DNA from: Micrococcaceae bacterium Sec5.8
GTDB lineage: Bacteria > Actinomycetota > Actinomycetes > Actinomycetales > Micrococcaceae
Length of the DNA: 64,000 bases
Reading direction: 5' to 3'
NCBI GenBank assembly: GCA_039636775.1
Contig: CP143429.1
Span: 2,976,001-3,040,000 of the forward strand
A model generated the notes under the pieces. The model was not told the origin of the DNA. It ran no database searches and saw nothing but the letters and a program-made list of their open reading frames with translations. Position numbers and translations under genes: made by a program. This document shows, one piece after another, positions 28,477 through 36,236 of the stretch (positions are counted from its first letter, which is position 1; each line of letters starts with the position of its first letter).

Positions 28477-29445
28477 ATGGTGACTTTGCAACGCAATGAA
28501 GCGAACGGCGACGGTGCCTCCCCGTTCGTGGAGCTGGACCGGCAGACCTGGTCCCGGCTCGCTGCCCAGATGGAGCAGCCCCTTAACCAGGAGGATGTGC
28601 TGCGTCTCCGCGGCCTCGGCGATCCGTTGGACATGAAGGAAATCCGCGAGGTCTACCTTCCGCTGTCACGGCTGCTGCACCTGTACGTCGAGGCTGCCGG
28701 CCAGCTTCACGCGGCCACCACCACCTTCCTGGGCGAGCAGACCCAGCGCACGCCGTTCGTGATTGGCGTCGCCGGCTCGGTGGCTGTGGGCAAGTCCACC
28801 ATCGCCCGCGTGCTCCGCGAGATGCTCCGCCGCTGGCCGGGCACCCCCAATGTTGAGCTCATCACCACAGACGGCTTCCTCTACCCGCTGGCGGAACTGA
28901 AGCGGCGTCAGTTGCTGGAACGCAAGGGATTCCCCGAATCCTATGACCGCCGGGCGCTGCTCCGCTTTGTGAGCGAGATCAAAGGCGGCGCCGAGGAAGT
29001 CCGGGCGCCATGGTACTCCCATGTGACGTACGACATTGTCCCCGGCAAGGAAGTGGTGGTGCGCCGCCCCGATGTGCTGATCGTCGAGGGACTGAACGTC
29101 CTGGCCCCGGCCCGGCCTCGGCAGGACGGACGGCAGGGCCTGGCTTTGAGTGACTTCTTCGATTTTTCGATCTATGTTGATGCCAAAACGTCTTACATAG
29201 AGGAGTGGTACGTGGACCGCTTCCGCAAGCTCCGGACCACCGCGTTTGCGCAGCCCGAGTCGTATTTCCACCGGTATGCCACGCTCTCGGACGCGGAGGC
29301 GGAGCAGACGGCCCGCGAGATTTGGAAACGCATCAACGAACCGAACCTGGAGGAGAACGTACTGCCAACCCGCGGCCGTGCGCAGCTGGTCTTGACCAAG
29401 GATGGCGACCATTCCATCCGCCGCATGCTGTTGCGCAAGGTGTAG
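28477..29445 (+). CDS. coaA: type I pantothenate kinase
   Basis: A 322-residue P-loop kinase for the first step of CoA synthesis. Walker A is [19 protein letters not shown] near residue 95; [25 protein letters not shown] and the [21 protein letters not shown] segment are CoaA-specific. The ATG at 28477 has GGAGGGC 10-16 bases upstream; GTG 28480 is an alternative. It is divergent from glmS, a neighbourhood kept in many actinobacteria. Confidence 0.95.
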   Translation: MVTLQRNEANGDGASPFVELDRQTWSRLAAQMEQPLNQEDVLRLRGLGDPLDMKEIREVYLPLSRLLHLYVEAAGQLHAATTTFLGEQTQRTPFVIGVAGSVAVGKSTIARVLREMLRRWPGTPNVELITTDGFLYPLAELKRRQLLERKGFPESYDRRALLRFVSEIKGGAEEVRAPWYSHVTYDIVPGKEVVVRRPDVLIVEGLNVLAPARPRQDGRQGLALSDFFDFSIYVDAKTSYIEEWYVDRFRKLRTTAFAQPESYFHRYATLSDAEAEQTAREIWKRINEPNLEENVLPTRGRAQLVLTKDGDHSIRRMLLRKV

Positions 29446-29450
29446 CACGC

Positions 29451-30350
29451 GTGTGCCAGAACGACTCCGGGGGGCGTCGGCTTCCGCCGGAAAGCACCCC
29501 TGGCACACTGGGCAGGCGGGCCTTGACCCGCCTGCTGCTGGCTGGAACGTCCCTCGCAGCCGTGAGCGCCTGCACCCCGGAAGGCTCCAGGCCTGCGTTG
29601 TCCGCCCCGGCGCCGTTGCCAACGCCGGCCCAGGGAAGCACTACGGCTTCGTCGGCCGCCACCCCGTCCGCTGCGCCGGTGCCGGCCAGTCCTGCCGCAT
29701 CGGCACCGGCAACGGGTCCGCCGTCGTCCGCCGCAACACCGCCTGCCCGGCACTCGCTCACCGATCCGGCGAGCCCATGGGTGGTGGTGAACAAGCACCG
29801 GCCGCTCACCCCGGCCACGTTTGTTCCGGCCGACCTGGTCCGGCCGAGCGTGCGTCTGGCCACCTCCGGGGAAGCCGCGCAGCTGAACAGCACGACGGCC
29901 GCGGCCGCGGAGGCGATGTTCGCCGCGGCCGCGGCCGCCGGCGTCGTTCTGACCCTCGCAAGCGGCTACCGTTCCTACACCACCCAGATCGCGACCTACA
30001 ACAACTGGGTGGCCACGGAGGGCCGGGCCGCCGCGGACACGGCCTCAGCACGGCCCGGCTACTCGGAGCACCAGACGGGCTGGTCCTTCGACATCGGTGA
30101 CGGCAGCGGCCGGGACAGTTTCACCCCGGCGTTCGCCAACCAGCCGGCAGCGGTCTGGGCGAAGGCCAACGCGCATCTGTTCGGCTTCATTGTGCGCTAC
30201 CCGTGGATGTTCCACGAGATCACCGGCTATTACTACGAGCCCTGGCACTTGCGCTACGTGGGCGTGGAGGCCGCGGCGGAGATGCGCGGGCGCGGCGTGG
30301 CAACCCTTGAGGAGTACTTGGGCCTCGAAGCCGCGCCGGGCTACCCCTAG
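29451..30350 (+). CDS. VanY-type D-alanyl-D-alanine carboxypeptidase lipoprotein
   Basis: About 299 residues from GTG 29451 (TTG 29523 is an alternative just before the hydrophobic stretch). A basic n-region, LTRLLLAGTSLAAV and the lipobox VSAC mark a lipoprotein signal, followed by a long Pro/Ala/Ser-rich linker. The catalytic domain has ASGYRSYTTQIATYNNW, the zinc/active-site motif SEHQTGWSFDIGD and EPWHLRYVG with the last zinc His. It would trim D-Ala from peptidoglycan stem peptides outside the membrane. It starts five bases after coaA; no van resistance genes are present. Confidence 0.85.
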   Translation: MCQNDSGGRRLPPESTPGTLGRRALTRLLLAGTSLAAVSACTPEGSRPALSAPAPLPTPAQGSTTASSAATPSAAPVPASPAASAPATGPPSSAATPPARHSLTDPASPWVVVNKHRPLTPATFVPADLVRPSVRLATSGEAAQLNSTTAAAAEAMFAAAAAAGVVLTLASGYRSYTTQIATYNNWVATEGRAAADTASARPGYSEHQTGWSFDIGDGSGRDSFTPAFANQPAAVWAKANAHLFGFIVRYPWMFHEITGYYYEPWHLRYVGVEAAAEMRGRGVATLEEYLGLEAAPGYP

Positions 30351-30440
30351 CGCCGCATCCCACGTTCCAGGTTGGTGCCAAGGGCGGCTCCTGTCCCCGG
30401 CGATTCGGGCAGTCCGCCCGGGTGGGTTAGTTTTGAGCAT

Positions 30441-30848
30441 ATGTTGACAGGATTTAAGAACTTCATTCTCAAAGGCAACGTGGTGGACCTTGCCGTCGCA
30501 GTCATCATTGGTGCCGCTTTCGGCGCCGTTGTCACGGCACTGGTCCAGAGCGTTTTCATGCCGTTCATCGCGGGCCTGACCGGCGCACCCAATTTCGACA
30601 GCTTTGCCGTCGTTACCCTGAACGGCAACGACATCAAGTTCGGCGTGCTGTTGACCGCGATCGTGAATTTCCTCCTGATCGCGGCCGCCATCTACTTCGT
30701 CGTCGTCGTGCCCATGAACCACATGATCGAGCGGCGCAACCGCCGGCTCGGCATAACTGCGGGCGTGAAGGAAGAGGCCGCGGAGGATCCGCAGATCGCC
30801 TTGCTCACCGAAATCAGGGACGCTCTCCGCTCGCAGCGAACTCTGTAG
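30441..30848 (+). CDS. mscL: large-conductance mechanosensitive channel MscL
   Basis: A 135-residue membrane protein, the normal size for MscL. The N-terminal amphipathic GFKNFILKGNVVDLAVAVIIGAAFG, the first transmembrane helix through VTALVQSVFMPFI, a short periplasmic loop, and the second helix LTAIVNFLLIAAAIYFVVVVPMN are in order, with a charged C-terminal helix. It protects against hypo-osmotic shock. The last 35 bp overlap the convergent GT87-like gene. Confidence 0.95.
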   Translation: MLTGFKNFILKGNVVDLAVAVIIGAAFGAVVTALVQSVFMPFIAGLTGAPNFDSFAVVTLNGNDIKFGVLLTAIVNFLLIAAAIYFVVVVPMNHMIERRNRRLGITAGVKEEAAEDPQIALLTEIRDALRSQRTL

Positions 30849-31764
30849 GCGTTCCGCGCACCGCCGGCGTCTTAGGGGCTGGAAGCCCGTCTTTCGCTCC
30901 CGGGGAGGCCATCCCGGTAAGCCGGGGAACTGCAGCCAGGAGGGTCAGTGGGATAAGGCCCACCAGTACCGGGGATGCCAGGACCATGGCGGGAGCCAGC
31001 AGCAGCGGCCACTGCTTGCGCGCACCAACCAGCACCAGAACCACCGCCAGCAGGCAACGCAACAGGAAGCTTACCCGGGTATCCGGAGTGCCATCCCTGT
31101 GATCGACCAGAAACTGCAGCCAGGCCTGCCATGCCGCCGGATCCAACGCGTAGAAGACGAGGACGGCCAGCGCGAAGCCGCCTACGCCCTGGCCGAGTAG
31201 GCGCCACTCGCCGCGCACCGCGAACCAGAGAAGGCCGACGCCCGCCGTGACTTTCGTCAGGATGGGAAAGGCCCACATGGCCGGCTTATGCAGACCCACA
31301 ACAGCCGCCGCGGCCAGCAGTATGTAAATGTTTCCGACCACGATCTCAGGGAGGCAGAGCATAAAAGCGGGGACCGACCAGCGGCGCTGCAATGGCTTGA
31401 GAAGCCAGCAGAGGACCGCCGCTTCGAGGCAGATCCACAAGGCGAGAAAGAGGTGCCAAGGGAGCAAGGCCACGGGCCTCAACACCGTTACGAACGCGGG
31501 CGAGTACAGGTACGCGTCCCTTTCGCCAGGAGCCCTTCCGTAGACAAGTTCTCCCTGGGCTGCGAGCCAGTACGCGTGGGCGTCCTGTCCCAGTGCATCA
31601 GTGAGGACAGCCGCTTTGAGCGACATGTACGCCAATAGCAACCCCAGGGGCCAGATGAGGACAAGCGCCAGCTTCATAAACAGCGGGTACTTTGACGCGA
31701 AGTCAGGCCAGCTGCGTGGCAAACCGTCGATGACGTGTGCTCGCGTGCGTGAAAGTTTCCCCAT
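30814..31764 (-). CDS. GT87/DUF2029-type integral membrane glycosyltransferase-like protein
   Basis: A 316-residue polytopic protein with about eight hydrophobic helices. After the first helix an acidic loop, GQDAHAYWLAAQG, followed by DAYLYSPAFV, has the Asp/Tyr spacing of GT-C mannosyltransferases of the DUF2029 family, which use polyprenyl-phosphate sugars. It is shorter than most (usually around 400 residues). The C-terminal 35 residues are polar and overlap mscL on the other strand. Substrate unknown. It lies 64 bp downstream of glmM. Confidence 0.65.
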   Translation of the reverse strand: MGKLSRTRAHVIDGLPRSWPDFASKYPLFMKLALVLIWPLGLLLAYMSLKAAVLTDALGQDAHAYWLAAQGELVYGRAPGERDAYLYSPAFVTVLRPVALLPWHLFLALWICLEAAVLCWLLKPLQRRWSVPAFMLCLPEIVVGNIYILLAAAAVVGLHKPAMWAFPILTKVTAGVGLLWFAVRGEWRLLGQGVGGFALAVLVFYALDPAAWQAWLQFLVDHRDGTPDTRVSFLLRCLLAVVLVLVGARKQWPLLLAPAMVLASPVLVGLIPLTLLAAVPRLTGMASPGAKDGLPAPKTPAVRGTPTEFAASGERP

Positions 31765-31828
31765 CCCCAGATAGTGCCATGCTGCGGCCCCGCCGGCTTT
31801 GAAGCACCGCCTGCGGCCTCAGCGTGGC

Positions 31829-33190
31829 TTAGTCCGAGACGAGTGCGAGGGCCAGTTCCGTGCGGACTACCAGCGCAAGTTCCTCGGCGACAGCCTGGGC
31901 CGTTACTTGATCGGCTGCTTCCACCATGACCCGCACCACCTGTTCGGTTCCGGAGGGACGCAACAGGACCCGGCCGGTGTCGCCGAGTTGAGCTTCGGCG
32001 AGGGCCACCGCCGCCGCTACGACGTCGTCACCCTTCACCCGGGTGCGGTCCACGCCCCGGACGTTGATGAGGACCTGCGGAAGTTTTGTCATCACCGCGG
32101 CCAGGTCCTTCAGCGAACGGCCCGTGAGCGCCACCTGCGCTGCCAGTTGCAGGCCGGTAAGGACACCGTCGCCGGTGGTGGCGTGGTCGGCGAAGATGAC
32201 ATGCCCGGACTGTTCGCCGCCGAGGTTGAAACCGCCCTCGCGCATCCCTTCCAGGACGTACCGGTCCCCCACGCCCGTCTCGCGTAGGTTGATTCCGGCT
32301 TCGCGCAGGGCAATCTTGAGTCCGAGGTTGCTCATCACCGTCGCCACGAGGACATCGTCCTTGAGTTTGCCGGATGCTTTCAGCGCCACCGCGAGGATGG
32401 CCATGATTTCATCGCCGTCCACCTCGGAACCCTCGTGGTCCACGGCCAGGCAGCGGTCCGCGTCCCCGTCGTGCGCGATGCCGAGGTCTGCACCGTGTTC
32501 CAGGACCGCATGCTTCAAGGGACCCAGGTGGGTCGATCCGACGCCGTCGTTGATATTGAGGCCGTCCGGTTCGGCGCCGATGACGATGACCTCGGCGCCG
32601 GCGTCCTTGAATACCTGGGGCGAACAGCCGCTGGCGGCGCCGTGGGCGCAGTCCAGCACCACTTTGATCCCGTCCAGGCGGTGCGGGAGGGTGCCGAGCA
32701 GGTGGACGATGTAGCGGTCCTCCGCGTCGGAGAAGCGCTGGATCCGGCCCACCTCGCCACCGACCGGGCGGAAGGGCTCCTTGCTCATTTGTTGCTCGAT
32801 CGCATCTTCGACGGCGTCGGGGAGTTTCTGGCCGCCGCGGGCGAAGAACTTGATGCCGTTGTCCGGCGCGGGGTTGTGCGAGGCGGAGATCATCACGCCG
32901 AAGTCCGCGTCCAGGTCGGCCACGAGATAGGCCGCAGCCGGAGTGGGCAGGACGCCGGCGTCATAGACGTCGATTCCGGAGCTGGACAGCCCTGCTTCCA
33001 CGGCAGCCGCAATGAATTCGCCGCTGGCGCGGGGGTCGCGGGCCACCACGGCGCGCGGCCGGGTTCCGTTTATGTTGCGGGCATGGCCAAGAACGACTGC
33101 GGCGGCCTGGGCCAGCTGCATCGCCAACTCGGCCGTCAGCAGGCCGTTTGCCAAACCCCGGACACCATCTGTTCCAAATAATCTAGACAT
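31829..33190 (-). CDS. glmM: phosphoglucosamine mutase
   Basis: A 453-residue alpha-D-phosphohexomutase turning glucosamine 6-phosphate into the 1-phosphate. [12 protein letters not shown] at the start, the phospho-serine loop [19 protein letters not shown] (about residue 100), the metal site [10 protein letters not shown] and the C-terminal [15 protein letters not shown] are all intact. An intrinsic terminator separates it from rpsI, so it probably has its own promoter in 33191-33290. Confidence 0.97.
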   Translation of the reverse strand: MSRLFGTDGVRGLANGLLTAELAMQLAQAAAVVLGHARNINGTRPRAVVARDPRASGEFIAAAVEAGLSSSGIDVYDAGVLPTPAAAYLVADLDADFGVMISASHNPAPDNGIKFFARGGQKLPDAVEDAIEQQMSKEPFRPVGGEVGRIQRFSDAEDRYIVHLLGTLPHRLDGIKVVLDCAHGAASGCSPQVFKDAGAEVIVIGAEPDGLNINDGVGSTHLGPLKHAVLEHGADLGIAHDGDADRCLAVDHEGSEVDGDEIMAILAVALKASGKLKDDVLVATVMSNLGLKIALREAGINLRETGVGDRYVLEGMREGGFNLGGEQSGHVIFADHATTGDGVLTGLQLAAQVALTGRSLKDLAAVMTKLPQVLINVRGVDRTRVKGDDVVAAAVALAEAQLGDTGRVLLRPSGTEQVVRVMVEAADQVTAQAVAEELALVVRTELALALVSD

Positions 33191-33291
33191 CGGCTCAAGT
33201 TTAGACGATGGGGCGGGCGACTCAGCCCCCGGGGCGCCCGACGGGCACCGTGGCGCCGCCGGAAAATGAATCTTTACTGGCTAAAACAACA

Positions 33292-33327
33292 AAAGCCCGC
33301 CCCGCCACAAGGGGCGGAACGGGCTTT
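33292..33327 (-). terminator. intrinsic terminator of the rplM-rpsI operon
   Basis: Read on the minus strand, a GC stem with an AAAGCCCG.../...CGGGCTTT base is followed by TGTTGTTTTAG. It lies about 100 bp beyond the rpsI stop and before glmM. Confidence 0.85.
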
Positions 33328-33340
33328 CGAAAGCGGGATG

Positions 33341-33433
33341 AGCGCTTGGGGATCCGAGCGCTGAAAAGCGCTGCGGGTCCCAAGCTGTGGTCGACTCAGC
33401 GGCCACAGCTTGGGTAAGCGCTGTTTAGCGCTT
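33341..33433 (-). other. stacked stem-loops at and after the rpsI stop codon
   Basis: Three perfect hairpins are lined up: AAGCGCT-GTTT-AGCGCTT (33416-33433, containing the rpsI stop), a 12-bp stem CCCAAGCTGTGG/CCACAGCTTGGG with a 12-nt loop (33379-33414), and AGCGCT-GAAA-AGCGCT with a GNRA-type loop (33357-33372). The palindrome AGCGCT occurs five times in 93 bp. The terminator at 33292-33327 follows. This is a highly structured 3' region of unknown role. Confidence 0.7.
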
Positions 33434-33934
33434 GGAGTACTGCTGTGCCTTACGGGCCTTCTTGAGACCGGCCTTCTTGCGCTCGATGACGCGGGCGTCA
33501 CGACGCAGGTAACCGGCCTTCTTGAGGGTGGCGCGGTTGTTCTCGGTGTCGATCTCGTTCAGTGAACGGGCGATGCCGAGGCGCAGGGCACCGGCCTGGC
33601 CGGAAATGCCGCCACCGTGGATGCGGGCAATGACGTCGTAGGCGCCGTCAAGATCGAGGATCTTGAAGGGCTCGTTGACGTCCTGCTGGTGCAGTTTGTT
33701 CGGGAAGTAGTTGGCCAGTTCGCGGCCGTTAATGGTCCACTTGCCGGTACCCGGCACAATGCGGACACGTGCAACGGCTTCCTTGCGACGGCCAACTGCT
33801 GCGCCGGCGACCGTGAGGGCCGGGCGTTCCTTCTTGGGCGCTTCTGCTTCCGCAGCACCGCTTTCCGAGGTGTAGCTGGTCAGGTTTTCCTCAGCCACAA
33901 CGGCCTCGGTGGTCAGTTCTTCGTTCTGAGCCAC
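33425..33934 (-). CDS. rpsI: 30S ribosomal protein S9
   Basis: A 169-residue S9. The conserved core starts at about residue 42 ([32 protein letters not shown]) and ends with the tRNA-contacting [26 protein letters not shown]. The first 40 residues are an acidic Glu/Ala/Thr-rich extension usual in actinobacteria. The start is GTG 33934. It is co-transcribed with rplM (36-bp gap) and followed by several hairpins. Confidence 0.97.
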   Translation of the reverse strand: MAQNEELTTEAVVAEENLTSYTSESGAAEAEAPKKERPALTVAGAAVGRRKEAVARVRIVPGTGKWTINGRELANYFPNKLHQQDVNEPFKILDLDGAYDVIARIHGGGISGQAGALRLGIARSLNEIDTENNRATLKKAGYLRRDARVIERKKAGLKKARKAQQYSKR

Positions 33935-33970
33935 GATTCTCCTTGATTAAAAGTTTGTTGGTGGCCAGGA

Positions 33971-34414
33971 CTACTGGGCGACCTGGGTGATTTCGTACGT
34001 CTTGGGCTGCTGTGCGGCATGGGGGTGCTCGGCACCCTTGTACACCTTCAGCTTGCCCAGCTGCTGTGCAGCGAGGGAGTTCTTCGGGAGCATGCCCTTG
34101 ATGGCCTTCTCCACGGCGCGGACCGGGTTGGATTCCAGCAGCTCCGCGTAGGTGACGGAGGTCAGGCCGCCCGGGTAGCCGGAGTGGCGGTATGCGCGCT
34201 TCTGCTCGAGCTTGGCGCCGGTGAGGGCGACCTTTTCAGCGTTGATGATGATGACGAAGTCGCCCATGTCCATGTGGGACGCAAAGGTGGCCTTGTGCTT
34301 GCCGCGCAGCAGGATTGCGGTCTGGCTGGCAAGACGACCAAGGACAACGTCGGTGGCGTCAATGACGTGCCACTGGCGGTTGATATCGCCGGGCTTCGGG
34401 GTGTACGTACGCAC
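33971..34414 (-). CDS. rplM: 50S ribosomal protein L13
   Basis: A 147-residue L13, full length. Recognised by [54 protein letters not shown] and [20 protein letters not shown] sequence (AIKGMLPKN). The start is GTG 34414. First gene of rplM-rpsI; the promoter must lie in the 307-bp gap shared with the divergent Tad operon. Confidence 0.97.
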   Translation of the reverse strand: MRTYTPKPGDINRQWHVIDATDVVLGRLASQTAILLRGKHKATFASHMDMGDFVIIINAEKVALTGAKLEQKRAYRHSGYPGGLTSVTYAELLESNPVRAVEKAIKGMLPKNSLAAQQLGKLKVYKGAEHPHAAQQPKTYEITQVAQ

Positions 34415-34600
34415 GGTGTTTGCCTCGTTCTTGTTCTGGCGTTCTTGTTTTAGGCGTCACTCGGGGGTGCACCTACTATCTATGCGCTACCGGAACAGAG
34501 GTGAGGGCTCTATGTAACCAGTCATCCCATGGTCTCGAATGTGCACGTTGGATAGTCATCCTGCAACCGGATTTCCAAGCGGGCACGCATCATCGAGAAG

Positions 34601-34705
34601 GACACGCACAACGACTACCAAGAATAGCCGATGACGTGTCGCTGGGTCAAAATGGGGTGTCCCCGTGCAGGGGGACGGTCCGGACGGGTACCTTCGGACC
34701 GTTTT
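34601..34705 (+). promoter_or_regulatory. structured leader with terminator-like hairpin ahead of the Tad operon
   Basis: Within the 307-bp gap 34415-34721, which holds no gene, the right half is structured. GACACG/CGTGTC (34601-34606, 34635-34640) can pair. GGGG (34654-34657) and GGGG (34671-34674) compete for the same CCCC (34661-34664). An 8-bp stem ACGGTCCG/CGGACCGT (34675-34682, 34695-34702) is followed by TTTC and ends 8 bp before the Shine-Dalgarno of the first Tad gene. The layout looks like a transcription attenuator; the ligand or trigger is unknown. Confidence 0.5.
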
Positions 34706-34721
34706 CAGTCAAGGAGTTAAT

Positions 34722-35387
34722 TTGTCGCCCTTAGGTATAGCAGCCGGCGCCGGGCCACTGCTTGCCCTGGCCGCGGGGTTGGCCGGCATCCTCGCCAGCA
34801 GACTTAGTGAGCGGATGATCGCCCGCTTGATCCCGCGCCTTGGGCCCTTACCGTCCAGAGGGACCAGAACGGCGACGGCGGCATTGTCGGGCCTCCTTTG
34901 TGCTGCTCTGGCGCTGCGGTTCGGCATGGACTGGGAGTTGCCGGCCTTCCTCGTGTTGGGCGTGCTCGCCGTTCAGTTGGCCCGCATTGACCTGGCCCTT
35001 CATCTCCTGCCGAACCCCCTGGTGGGTGCTCTGCTCTTTACCGGCTTGGGGCTCCTGGCGGTCAGCAGCGCCGGCTCCGCGGAATGGTCCCCTTTTCTCC
35101 GGGCAGCGGCCGGCGCCGCGATTCTCTTCGTCGTCTTCCTGCTCCTGGCCGTCATGTCACCGAACGGTATCGGCATGGGCGACGTGAAGCTCGCCGCTCC
35201 GGTGGGCTTGTACCTTGGGCACCTGGGCTGGGGCCAGCTCTTTTACGGCGGTGCCCTTGGGTTCGTGGTTGGCGGTATTTTTACCCTGATAATTGCCCAA
35301 CGGGCCAAACCGGACAGACCTGCTGAAGTGGCTTTCGGCCCCGCGATGCTGGCGGCCGCCCTGGCTCTTGCCCTATTCGCGCCGTAG
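34722..35387 (+). CDS. tadV: A24-family prepilin peptidase of the Tad pilus system
   Basis: A 221-residue polytopic aspartyl protease that cleaves Flp-type prepilins at the membrane. The two catalytic aspartates are in LARIDLALHLLPNPLVG and GIGMGDVKLAAP. About six hydrophobic helices are visible and there is no N-methyltransferase domain, as in TadV/CpaA. TTG 34722 is chosen because AAGGAG lies five bases upstream; a GTG at 34665 would put the upstream hairpin inside the gene. First gene of the Tad locus. Confidence 0.85.
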   Translation: MSPLGIAAGAGPLLALAAGLAGILASRLSERMIARLIPRLGPLPSRGTRTATAALSGLLCAALALRFGMDWELPAFLVLGVLAVQLARIDLALHLLPNPLVGALLFTGLGLLAVSSAGSAEWSPFLRAAAGAAILFVVFLLLAVMSPNGIGMGDVKLAAPVGLYLGHLGWGQLFYGGALGFVVGGIFTLIIAQRAKPDRPAEVAFGPAMLAAALALALFAP

Positions 35388-35561
35388 GGGCTGCCAAGGC
35401 CCTGCAACAACCCACTGCCAGTGCACCGCAGGCGCAGGAAACGGGCGGAAGGCAAGCCTTGGCGCAGGTTGTGCGCAGGCCGGGGCTAAAGCGCCGCAGC
35501 GAGCTCTACTGTGGCTTCAGAGCTGGCGCTGGGCCAGCCGATTTATTCTCCAGGGGTCCCA

Positions 35562-35765
35562 ATGTTCGCTCGTCTGGCAGCAAGCCTGCACACACTCGGT
35601 TTCACTCTCCAGTCCCGCCTCCGCAACGACGAAAAGGGCGCCACCGCCGTCGAATACGGCCTCATGGTCGCGTTGATCGCCGTGGTGCTCGTTGTCGGCG
35701 TGGGCGCCTTCGGCGGCCAGTTGAACACCTTCTTCACCAACCTAAAGACCTCGCTAAAGTTCTAG
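35562..35765 (+). CDS. flp: Flp-family type IVb pilin
   Basis: A 67-residue prepilin. A basic leader (FARLAASLHTLGFTLQSRLRNDEKG) ends at the processing site G/ATAVEYGLMVALIAVVLVVGVGAFGG; the mature protein would begin ATAVEYGL, with Glu at position 5 and a hydrophobic helix, giving about 40 residues. The ATG at 35562 has AGGGG upstream; a longer frame starting upstream exists but has no convincing ribosome binding site. A small hairpin overlaps its stop codon. Confidence 0.9.
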   Translation: MFARLAASLHTLGFTLQSRLRNDEKGATAVEYGLMVALIAVVLVVGVGAFGGQLNTFFTNLKTSLKF

Positions 35766-35779
35766 TCGGATCTGACTAG
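35762..35779 (+). other. hairpin overlapping the pilin stop codon
   Basis: The perfect stem CTAGTC/GACTAG with a 6-nt loop contains the TAG stop of the pilin gene. Such structures between a pilin and downstream assembly genes can stabilise the pilin message or reduce read-through, but this is inference and the stem is short. Confidence 0.45.
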
Positions 35780-35845
35780 CCAGCCGACCCTCACGGGAAA
35801 GTGCCGCGGGAGCCTTAGGCGACCGCGCCGCACCCGCAGCTCAAG

Positions 35846-35926
35846 AAAAGAAGCAATGGAACGATCAAAGTCCGAACGCGGCGCGGCCGCGGTCGAGTTT
35901 GCCTTGGTCGTTCCATTGCTTCTTTT
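35846..35926 (+). promoter_or_regulatory. perfect 19-bp inverted repeat enclosing the tadE start codon
   Basis: The left arm AAAAGAAGCAATGGAACGA (35846-35864) contains the purine-rich ribosome-binding region and the ATG of tadE. The right arm (35908-35926) is its exact complement and encodes the first Val-Pro-Leu codons of the TadE membrane helix. The 43-nt loop codes for the prepilin-like RGAAAVEF region. Skipping G35927, CTT at 35928-35930 can pair with AAG at 35843-35845. In RNA this would bury the start site. Confidence 0.8.
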
Positions 35927-36236
35927 GCTTCTTCTGGGGGTCATCGAGTTTGGCCGGGTCTTTAACGCCCAGCTTCAACTCAGCGCCGCCGCCCGGGAGT
36001 CGGTCCGCGTCATGGCCATCCAGAAAGACCCCGGTACCGCCATTGGCGCGGCAATTGCCGGGGCCCCGAACCTCAACCCCCTCCTCACTGCCGGAAACGT
36101 GCTGGTCACGCCAACCTCCTGCGGGTCCACCACGGATGTGACGGTCACCATCACCTACTCGGTGCAGCTGCTGTCGGGCCTCTTCGGTGCCACCGTTCCG
36201 CTCACCGGCCGGGCGGTCATGCGATGCGGCGGCTGA
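35856..36236 (+). CDS. tadE: TadE-family pseudopilin
   Basis: A 126-residue minor pilin-like protein. The short leader MERSKSERG is followed by the processing-type motif G/AAAVEFALVVPLLLLLLLGVIEFGRVF, then a small extracellular domain with two Cys. TadE proteins are cut by the Tad prepilin peptidase and help pilus assembly. Its Leu run uses mostly CTT/TTG codons, unlike the CTG/CTC-rich surroundings, because it forms one arm of a perfect inverted repeat with the start region. Its 3' end overlaps tadG by 13 bp. Confidence 0.88.
   Translation: MERSKSERGAAAVEFALVVPLLLLLLLGVIEFGRVFNAQLQLSAAARESVRVMAIQKDPGTAIGAAIAGAPNLNPLLTAGNVLVTPTSCGSTTDVTVTITYSVQLLSGLFGATVPLTGRAVMRCGG

Noticed and set aside
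29451..30350. A vancomycin-resistance gene (VanY)
   Set aside because: The domain is of the VanY type, but no vanHAX or vanRS genes are near; a housekeeping peptidoglycan carboxypeptidase is more likely.
34560..34722. A c-di-GMP (GEMM) riboswitch in front of the Tad operon, suggested by CACGCACA
   Set aside because: The remaining conserved core of that riboswitch and its two-helix arrangement are not found; only a generic attenuator-like structure is supported.
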